From NCBI GenBank assembly GCA_018334855.1, contig JAGXLE010000099.1, forward strand, positions 1 to 5,823: DNA of 5,823 nucleotides, read 5' to 3'. Source of the DNA: Desulfobacterales bacterium. GTDB taxonomy: Bacteria; Desulfobacterota; Desulfobacteria; Desulfobacterales; Desulfosalsimonadaceae. This document shows, in pieces, positions 1 to 5,591 of this stretch. How positions within the stretch are numbered: the stretch's first letter is position 1; every line of letters starts with the position of its first letter. A program made the translations under genes and the position numbers. The notes beneath the pieces are model-generated. The model was given only the letters and a program-made list of their open reading frames with translations, was not told the origin of the DNA and searched no databases.

Positions 1-2274
1 TCCGGGTTCTCAGATCTATCCGGGGAGAACCGTACCGCTATTGAGGAAAAAATCGACAAATTGAGCCGGGAACTCGAGGACGTAGAGCAGGGGACGCCCC
101 GGCAGCTTTCCCAGCAAGACGTCTCCCACATAAAGTCGGGGCTTTCCATCGGGGGAAGTGCGCCTGAAATAAGCGACAGCGCCAAGGCTTTCAAAGAGCT
201 GGGGCTTTATAAAGAAGCTCTGGCAGAATATAAAAAGCTTTTCGATACTGACTACCCTGTTGATAATTTTTATTCAGATGTGCTTGACTGCCTCTTTGCA
301 CTTTTTCCCCCGTCGCAGGTGATAGAAGAGATAGACGAGATAGCTTCCGGGAAAAAGATCGATGACAAGACCCTTGCCTCCATGAAATACGAACTCGGGC
401 TGGCACTGGAAAACATGGATTACAAGGAGCTTGCGGTTGAATGCTATAAATCGGTCCAGAACATAGATCCGGTTTATCCCAAAATAAAGGAAAAAATAGA
501 GGCAGTTGAGCCGGGACGGCGTTATGAATCCCGCTACGACTACCTGCTGCGCAATAATATTGTTACCACCGACCAGCTGCAAAAAGCGCTGGCAATGTCG
601 AAGAAAATGAAAAAAAGCGTTGAGCAGGTATTAATGGACCAGTTCAAGGTGCCCAAGGAGGAAATAGGAAACTCGCTTTCAGCCTATTACAACTGCCCCT
701 TTAAAACCTATGACTCCAAAATGGAAGTGCCCTATGAGCTTTTGACCAACCTGAAAAAGCCATTTCTGCTCCAGGATTTGTGGGTGCCGCTGCACTGGGA
801 GATCGATCATATTGAAATTTTACTCGATGACCCCAAGGACCTTCGCAAGATGGATCATGCAAAGGCCCTGTTCAACACCAATAAGTTCACTTTTTCGGTC
901 GGCATCAGGGAAGATATAGAAGCCATTATCAACCATTTTTTTGCAGAGAAAAAATCATCTTCAAAAGCGGCAAAAGATTCCCCTGCTGCAGGGATGGATT
1001 TTGATGAGCTTCCTGAGATTGAGTTCGAGGAGGAGGAAGAAGAAGACGAGGATATAGACGCCTACACAGAGGCCTCCGGCAAAGTGGTCCGCCTGGTGGA
1101 CCAGGCCCTGATAACGGCTTTCCGGAGAAATGCTTCTGATATTCATGTAGAGCCGTCCTCGATTTCCAAAAAAACGAAAATACGCTTCCGCATTGACGGA
1201 GTCTGTCAGGATTTCCTGGAGATTCCCAACACCTTTGCAAATGCGGTGCTCTCCCGCATAAAGATCATGGCAGGGCTTGATATCGCGGAAAGGCGCATGC
1301 CCCAGGACGGTAAAATCAAGTTCAAACGCCGCGGACTGCCGCAGTTTGAGCTGCGCGTGGCAACCATGCCGACAGCCGGCGGTTTTGAAGATGCTGTTTT
1401 GCGTATCCTTACCACCGCCGGTGCCATGAACCTTGATGAAATGGGCATGACAGAACGGAATCTGAGGGTACTGAGAAAATCGATATCAAAGCCTTACGGG
1501 CTTGTACTGTGCGTGGGGCCGACCGGTTCGGGTAAAACCACCACCCTGCATTCCGCCCTCTACCAGATAAACACCCCCGAGAGAAAGATATGGACGGCCG
1601 AAGATCCCGTGGAAATCACCCAGGACGGACTCAGGCAGGTCGAGGTGCACAAGAAAATCGGGCTTGATTTTGCGCGGATCATGCGCTCATTTCTGCGCGC
1701 AGACCCGGATGTGATCATGGTGGGTGAGATGAGGGACTACGAGACCGCTTCAATAGGTGTTGAAGCCTCCCTGACAGGCCATCTGGTCTTTTCCACCCTG
1801 CATACCAACAGCGCCCCGGAAACCGTAACCCGTCTTCTGGACATGGGCTTAAACCCCCTGAATTTTTCTGATGCATTTATCTGCGTGCTTGCCCAGCGTC
1901 TCCTGCGGCGGCTGTGTAAAAACTGCAGGCAGGAATATAATCCCACAAAAGAAGAATTCGATGAGATAGTAGAGATTTACGGCCCCGAGGCCTTTGAGAA
2001 CACAGGTATCACCTACTCTCCGGACTTAAAGCTTTATTCGCCAAAAGGCTGCGATGAGTGCGGCGGTACAGGCTACAAGGGGCGCATGGGTATCCACGAG
2101 CTCATGGACGGTACAAAGGAAATAAAGCGCATGATCAAGAAACAGGCCAGCGCGGAAGAACTGTTTTACCAGGCAAGCAGTGAAGGCATGACTACTCTTG
2201 TCCAGGACGGGCTGTCGAAAATGTTTCAGGGCCTGACCGATATTACCGAGGTCCGGCGGGTCTGCCTTATCTGA
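1..2274 (+). CDS. PilB/GspE-family type IV pilus / type II secretion assembly ATPase with N-terminal TPR region (5' end outside window)
   Basis: Cytoplasmic hexameric ATPase family that powers assembly of type IV pili or type II secretion pseudopili. Residues are numbered from a TTG at 61. The frame is open back to base 1 with protein-like sequence and no ATG/GTG, and the nearest SD-like GAGGA lies 13 bases before that TTG, so the true start is probably upstream. In order: TPR-like helices (about 38-145, e.g. AKAFKELGLYKEALAEYKKL); a weak MshEN/T2SSE N-terminal domain (about 155-290); an acidic linker (314-333); then the ATPase domain. This has SDIHVEP (359-365), Walker A GPTGSGKTTT (486-495), Asp box AEDPVE (513-518), Walker B DPDVIMVGE (548-556, catalytic E556), His-box H574/H581 and a zinc site CKNC...CDEC (C619, C622, C664, C667). 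All catalytic motifs are intact. It is longer than a usual PilB (about 560-580 aa) because of the N-terminal extension. It ends with tandem stops TGA-TAA. PilB, GspE or MshE identity cannot be settled without flanking genes. Family call is very secure. Confidence 0.93.
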   Translation, partial: SGFSDLSGENRTAIEEKIDKLSRELEDVEQGTPRQLSQQDVSHIKSGLSIGGSAPEISDSAKAFKELGLYKEALAEYKKLFDTDYPVDNFYSDVLDCLFALFPPSQVIEEIDEIASGKKIDDKTLASMKYELGLALENMDYKELAVECYKSVQNIDPVYPKIKEKIEAVEPGRRYESRYDYLLRNNIVTTDQLQKALAMSKKMKKSVEQVLMDQFKVPKEEIGNSLSAYYNCPFKTYDSKMEVPYELLTNLKKPFLLQDLWVPLHWEIDHIEILLDDPKDLRKMDHAKALFNTNKFTFSVGIREDIEAIINHFFAEKKSSSKAAKDSPAAGMDFDELPEIEFEEEEEEDEDIDAYTEASGKVVRLVDQALITAFRRNASDIHVEPSSISKKTKIRFRIDGVCQDFLEIPNTFANAVLSRIKIMAGLDIAERRMPQDGKIKFKRRGLPQFELRVATMPTAGGFEDAVLRILTTAGAMNLDEMGMTERNLRVLRKSISKPYGLVLCVGPTGSGKTTTLHSALYQINTPERKIWTAEDPVEITQDGLRQVEVHKKIGLDFARIMRSFLRADPDVIMVGEMRDYETASIGVEASLTGHLVFSTLHTNSAPETVTRLLDMGLNPLNFSDAFICVLAQRLLRRLCKNCRQEYNPTKEEFDEIVEIYGPEAFENTGITYSPDLKLYSPKGCDECGGTGYKGRMGIHELMDGTKEIKRMIKKQASAEELFYQASSEGMTTLVQDGLSKMFQGLTDITEVRRVCLI

Positions 2275-2287
2275 TAAGAGTCTGCAC

Positions 2288-2292
2288 AGGGA
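2288..2292 (+). promoter_or_regulatory. Probable ribosome binding site of the PilZ gene
   Basis: AGGGA, 10 bases before the TTG at 2303. It is the only reasonable SD-like stretch between the ATPase stop and the PilZ reading frame, and it favours the TTG over the ATG at 2321. It is imperfect, and with a TTG start it suggests modest translation. Confidence 0.4.
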
Positions 2293-2302
2293 TACCGGCC
2301 TG

Positions 2303-2764
2303 TTGTTTGAATCTTTTAAAATGAGTTTTCGGCAACTGTTCAGGCGTTTTTTTGCCCCGACCCGGTCCGGGGAGCATGCCGGGGCCGGTGAGCAAAGTTT
2401 GGAGCAGCGCTCATTTTACAGGTACTCAGTAGAGTTTCCGGTTGTGGTTTCCGGAAATGATTCAGATAAACAGCCGTTTACGGAAAAAAGTGTTCTGCAG
2501 GACGTTTCCGCAAGCGGCGCCATGTTTCTTTCAGGCTTTCCGCGTCGGTATCACCCCGGCCAGATACTTCAGATCTCGATTTTGCTTAACCCCGCAGACG
2601 ATGTTCGTGCGCGTATAAAAAACGAGGCAACCGTGGTGCGGGTTGATCAGCCCGCCGGGGATGCTTCGGATTCCGCCGGCAAGATTTGGGGTGTTGCCGT
2701 TGAGTTCCATTCTTCTTTTGATTTTGAACGCATTGATCCCGATCAAAACGGGGAGAGTGGATGA
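2303..2764 (+). CDS. PilZ-domain protein, probable c-di-GMP receptor
   Basis: A 153-residue protein with one PilZ domain, the family that binds cyclic di-GMP and passes the signal to motility, secretion or polysaccharide machinery. Both ligand motifs are present: RxxxR as R36-SFY-R40, and DxSxxG as D67-VSASG72. The predicted beta strands (e.g. VEFPVVVSG, ILQISILL, WGVAVEFHS) suit the PilZ barrel. The first ~20 residues (FESFKMSFRQLFRRFF) are rich in Phe and Lys/Arg and could form a cationic amphipathic helix. I chose the TTG at 2303 because AGGGA at 2288-2292 lies 10 bases upstream; an ATG at 2321 is the alternative but has no visible SD. The gene begins 28 bases after the ATPase stop and overlaps the cyclase by 4 bases, so it is probably co-transcribed with both. 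That suggests, without proving, that it modulates the motor or the cyclase. Confidence 0.85.
   Translation: MFESFKMSFRQLFRRFFAPTRSGEHAGAGEQSLEQRSFYRYSVEFPVVVSGNDSDKQPFTEKSVLQDVSASGAMFLSGFPRRYHPGQILQISILLNPADDVRARIKNEATVVRVDQPAGDASDSAGKIWGVAVEFHSSFDFERIDPDQNGESG
2750..2755 (+). promoter_or_regulatory. Ribosome binding site of the cyclase gene, inside the PilZ coding end
   Basis: GGGGAG with a 5-base spacer to the ATG at 2761. It lies within the last codons of the PilZ gene, next to the ATGA stop/start overlap, which is the arrangement expected for translational coupling. Confidence 0.65.
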
Positions 2765-3837
2765 GCAGGCGCCGAAGAAGAGACTATACCACGTTTTCAG
2801 GCAAACTTCCGGTAGCCCTTGCCATGATGGGAATCATTCCCTGCCTGCTTATCGTCTATTTTTTTCTCCATGAAAAAATCAGTCTGACCCAGGGCATGCT
2901 TTTGTTTGTCCCCCTGGCCTTGTTTTCCATGCTTGCAGGCTTTTTTCTGGTAAGGCGTTCGGCCAACCAGCTTTATTATCTGAGCAAAGAGACCGGCAGA
3001 CTGCAGTCCGGCAAAAGAGACGATCCCATCACGATAAGTTCAGACCGCGAATTAAACGAGATTGCCGAGCATTTCAACTCTCTTTACAGCAGGCTTGAGG
3101 AGATGAACCGCAAGAACCAGGAGCAGGCCACCCAGCTTATGGTTTATGCCCGGGACCTGTCTTTATCCTATCAGCGCAGCAAGCAGGAAGAAGAGTTGAG
3201 AAACCGGCTGAGCCGTTATGTGGGCAATAACCTGGTCGAAAAGCTGATTAATCTTAAAGACGGAGTTTTTCTGGAAACAGAAAGGCGCAATGTCACGGTT
3301 TTATTTGCCGATATCCGCTCTTTTACCACCATTGCGGAGCGCATGGATGCAGAAGATGTTGTAAAACTGCTAAACGAGTATTTCAGCGTAATGGTGGAGA
3401 TAATATTCGACAAAGGCGGCCTGCTTGACAAATTTGTGGGCGACCAGCTAATCGCCGTATTCGGCTTGGTGGAAACCGGGATAAACGCTTCTGAAAACGC
3501 CGTGCAATCGGCTATTGAAATGCAGGCGGCTGCCGCGGAAATGATGGAAAAACGCAGGCAGGCCGGCCTGGAATATTTCGAAGTGGGTATCGGTATAAAC
3601 ACGGGAAACGCAATTATCGGCAATATCGGATCTGCCAACCGAATGGATTATACAGTGATAGGAGACTGCGTAAATGTCGCGGCCCGCTTAGAAGAAATGG
3701 CAAAAGGCGGTGAAATCATTATCGGGGAGCAGACATATCTGGAGACAACGGGTGCCTTTGAGTTTGAATGCCGCGGAGAGGTATTTGTCAAAAACAAGCT
3801 GGAACCGGTTGTCTGCTATACAGTTCTTTCTTCCTGA
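2761..3837 (+). CDS. Membrane-bound class III adenylate/guanylate cyclase
   Basis: A 358-residue class III nucleotidyl cyclase, making cAMP (or cGMP) at the inner membrane. A basic N-terminus (SRRRRRDY) precedes two hydrophobic segments (about 15-36 and 45-64) joined by a very short loop, so there is no periplasmic sensor domain. A HAMP-like/coiled-coil stretch follows (about 65-150), then the catalytic domain (about 175-355). Both metal-binding aspartates are present: D184 in LFADIRSF and D228 in KFVGDQLIAVFG. Base-recognition positions are K224 and T298 (in DYTVIGD), a Lys/Thr pair typical of class IIIb adenylate cyclases. The transition-state residues N305 and R309 sit in NVAARLE. The enzyme should therefore be active as a homodimer and prefer ATP, an inference from motif comparison. 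The ATG overlaps the PilZ stop by 4 bases and has a good RBS. The 3' end overlaps the opposing tRNA methyltransferase gene by 22 bases. Confidence 0.92.
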   Translation: MSRRRRRDYTTFSGKLPVALAMMGIIPCLLIVYFFLHEKISLTQGMLLFVPLALFSMLAGFFLVRRSANQLYYLSKETGRLQSGKRDDPITISSDRELNEIAEHFNSLYSRLEEMNRKNQEQATQLMVYARDLSLSYQRSKQEEELRNRLSRYVGNNLVEKLINLKDGVFLETERRNVTVLFADIRSFTTIAERMDAEDVVKLLNEYFSVMVEIIFDKGGLLDKFVGDQLIAVFGLVETGINASENAVQSAIEMQAAAAEMMEKRRQAGLEYFEVGIGINTGNAIIGNIGSANRMDYTVIGDCVNVAARLEEMAKGGEIIIGEQTYLETTGAFEFECRGEVFVKNKLEPVVCYTVLSS

Positions 3838-4613
3838 TCCGCAGGATTTTCCGTAAGGGCCCGTGCAAAAAGCAGGTAGCCGGTATGCCCTACCATACGA
3901 TCTTCGGGCCGGAAGCGCGAGGGATTGGTTTTGTAGGTGCGCAGGAAAATTTCCGCGGCTTCTAAAATCAGAAAGGGATAGTCACGCAGGGCCCACAAAA
4001 GCCGGCTCATCTGGTTGGCGGTGGGCAGCAGGACCCCAAGGTGCCCGCCGGGCTTAAGGGCTGAATAGACCGGCCCCAGTGCTTCCGAGGGGTCGCGCAC
4101 ATCCAGGAAAAATGCGTCAAGCCCCGTTTCGGAGATGCCATCTTCAACCGCCCGGGTATATAGCCTCACGTTTTCAAACTCTTCTTCAGGCTGCAGATTT
4201 TTGCGGATTCTGTCTGCAAGCTGGGCGTTTTTTTCATAGGTGTAGATGCGGCCCCGCTCTCCCACCGCCTTAGACATCAGCAGTGTCATGCCGCCCGAGC
4301 CGGTTCCTGCCTCGCCCACGAATTTGCCGGGAAAAATATCGAGTCTCAGCAAAATATAGCCGGCATCCTTGGGATAGATGATCTGGGTATCGCGCTTGAT
4401 GCCGTGCATGACATGATCGCAGCTGTCGCATTCCAGCACGTAATATTTTTTCCCGTTGGCCCGGAAGATCCCGCCTACGCCCGTTTTGCCAATTTCCTGT
4501 ATTGATATGTTTCCCGTGGGCAAATTTACCGTTTCCGTGCCCCGGGTATTAACCACGCGCCTGAATTTCCTGTTGTCCGTAATAACTATTCTGGGCGGAA
4601 GATTTTCTGTCAT
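3816..4613 (-). CDS. trmI: tRNA (adenine-58-N1)-methyltransferase, TrmI family
   Basis: SAM-dependent enzyme methylating N1 of adenosine 58 in the tRNA T-loop; the family is usually a homotetramer. Residues are numbered from the ATG at 4613. A small N-terminal beta domain leads into the TrmI signature YPKDAGYILLRLDI (from about 80). SAM motif I is GEAGTGSGG (100-108), with the acidic ribose-binding E127 in TYEK. Catalytic-site motif is FLDVRDPSEAL (D171), where the family usually has LDVPDPWE. PTANQ (N200, Q201) and the C-terminal RPEDRMVGHTGYL (235-247) complete the family pattern. An unusual CDSC lies at about 62-65. I prefer the ATG at 4613, which has GGA 6 bases and AGGA 10 bases upstream. 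A GTG at 4631, 7 bases after the porB stop, would add six residues. It probably belongs to the por transcript. At 265 aa the length is normal. The tail (ENPADQEERTV) overlaps the cyclase gene. Confidence 0.92.
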   Translation of the reverse strand: MTENLPPRIVITDNRKFRRVVNTRGTETVNLPTGNISIQEIGKTGVGGIFRANGKKYYVLECDSCDHVMHGIKRDTQIIYPKDAGYILLRLDIFPGKFVGEAGTGSGGMTLLMSKAVGERGRIYTYEKNAQLADRIRKNLQPEEEFENVRLYTRAVEDGISETGLDAFFLDVRDPSEALGPVYSALKPGGHLGVLLPTANQMSRLLWALRDYPFLILEAAEIFLRTYKTNPSRFRPEDRMVGHTGYLLFARALTENPADQEERTV

Positions 4614-4638
4614 ATCCTTTCCGTCCTGCACCGCCTGA

Positions 4639-5526
4639 TTATACCGGGTTCCGGCCGGATTGCAGAAGCCGGCGGTTGCGTTTGTCCACTTCGTCCTGCA
4701 GAGCCTCCATCTCTTCTGGCCTCATCTCCCTGAAGCGTTTCTGAGCCCGGAGATAATCATTGACCGGGATCGGATCCTTTGGAACAACCGTTTGCTTTAC
4801 CTCGCCGTTTTCCTCCAGCTCCAGCAGAGGAAAAACCCCGGATTTAACAGCCATGCGGGCGACCTTGAGGGCGTCCTGCGAATCTATCCTCCACCCGGGC
4901 GGGCAGACAGAAAGCAGGTGAATAAAGCGAAAGCCCTTTTTAGCAGAAGCCTTGGCGAGCTTGGCGTAAAAATCTTCCGGATGGCCGATCGAGGCTGTCG
5001 CCAGATAAGCGGGATGGTGACTTTTGATTATTCCGAATATATCCTTTTTGCTAAAATCCATCTCCTTGCCGCCGGGGGTGGTCGAGGTCCAGGCCCCACA
5101 GGGCGTGGCAGATGACTGCTGGATGCCCGTATTCATATAGGCCTCATTGTCGTAGCAGACATACAGAAAGTCCTCTTTTCGATCTGCCGCCCCTGACAAA
5201 GCCTGCAGGCCGATGTCAAAAGTGCCCCCGTCGCCGGCCCATACCATAACAGTTACGTTTTCTCTGCCCTGGGCGATAAGAGCCCGCCGCACACCGGATG
5301 CGCAGGCCGCGGCCGTGGCAAAAGGAACGTGGAGTATGGGCACCGACAGTGCAGTTGTGGGAAAGATACCGGCGATAATCGACCAGCAGCTTGCCGGAAT
5401 TATCACAACGGTATCCTCGCCAAGGGCCTTTAAGGTATGGCGCATGGAAAGTGAGGCCCCGCAGCCGGGGCAGGCCATGTGGCCGCTGTGCATATATTCC
5501 ATTCTTGTCACTACGTTCCACAGCAT
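4639..5526 (-). CDS. porB: Pyruvate (2-oxoacid):ferredoxin oxidoreductase beta subunit
   Basis: TPP- and [4Fe-4S]-containing beta subunit of a multisubunit 2-oxoacid:ferredoxin oxidoreductase, which interconverts a 2-oxoacid plus CoA and acyl-CoA plus CO2, with electrons passing to ferredoxin in the cytoplasm. The four expected cluster cysteines are visible: C19 and C22 in CPGCG, C47 in PASCW, C208 in SVCPPGW. The TPP/Mg site is GDGG (98-101) with N127 in YDNEAYMNTG, followed by the family's TGIQQSSATP block. At 295 aa the length is normal. One family-typical Tyr (TPYGA) is Cys here (C143). The ATG at 5526 has AGGAG 9 bases upstream. It lies 65 bases downstream of a PorA C-terminus and just upstream of trmI, on the same strand. 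Pyruvate is the likeliest substrate. A 2-ketoisovalerate (VorB-like) enzyme is an alternative that the beta subunit alone does not fully exclude. Confidence 0.93.
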   Translation of the reverse strand: MLWNVVTRMEYMHSGHMACPGCGASLSMRHTLKALGEDTVVIIPASCWSIIAGIFPTTALSVPILHVPFATAAACASGVRRALIAQGRENVTVMVWAGDGGTFDIGLQALSGAADRKEDFLYVCYDNEAYMNTGIQQSSATPCGAWTSTTPGGKEMDFSKKDIFGIIKSHHPAYLATASIGHPEDFYAKLAKASAKKGFRFIHLLSVCPPGWRIDSQDALKVARMAVKSGVFPLLELEENGEVKQTVVPKDPIPVNDYLRAQKRFREMRPEEMEALQDEVDKRNRRLLQSGRNPV

Positions 5527-5535
5527 GGTTTTCTG

Positions 5536-5540
5536 CTCCT
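5536..5540 (-). promoter_or_regulatory. Ribosome binding site of porB
   Basis: AGGAG on the minus strand (CTCCT on plus), 9 bases before the ATG at 5526. It is the best Shine-Dalgarno match in the window and fixes the porB start. Confidence 0.7.
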
Positions 5541-5591
5541 GCTTTTTTTCGGGTAAGTGCCCGTTGTTTTAAATGCTTCCGATTTTAGCTC

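Noticed and set aside
61..63. TTG as the true start of the ATPase gene
   Set aside because: The frame continues open to base 1 with protein-like sequence, and the nearest SD-like GAGGA is 13 bases away, so a start upstream of the window is more likely.
929..1448. Several minus-strand open frames opposite the ATPase
   Set aside because: They overlap each other and the well-supported ATPase gene, and have no domain pattern or ribosome binding site.
2643..2873. Plus-strand frame spanning the PilZ/cyclase junction
   Set aside because: Out of frame with both well-supported genes, with no recognisable protein features. The ATGA junction already explains the region.
3216..3638. Minus-strand 140-codon open frame opposite the cyclase catalytic domain
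   Set aside because: Antisense shadow; Ser/Ile/Thr-rich with no domain, while the plus strand encodes the conserved catalytic motifs.
3832..3850. Intrinsic terminator after the cyclase gene
   Set aside because: The 5-bp stem and four T residues are too weak to call as a feature; it is mentioned only in the convergent-overlap finding.
4660..5115. Plus-strand 151-codon open frame opposite porB
   Set aside because: It lies wholly antisense to a gene with full cluster and TPP motifs, has no recognisable domain or RBS, and is rich in shadow-type composition.
5527..5591. Possible terminator or attenuator hairpin between porA and porB
   Set aside because: Only a 4-bp CGGG/CCCG stem with a 6-base loop. 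On the minus strand it is followed by A residues, not U. It is more likely a simple operon spacer carrying the porB RBS.
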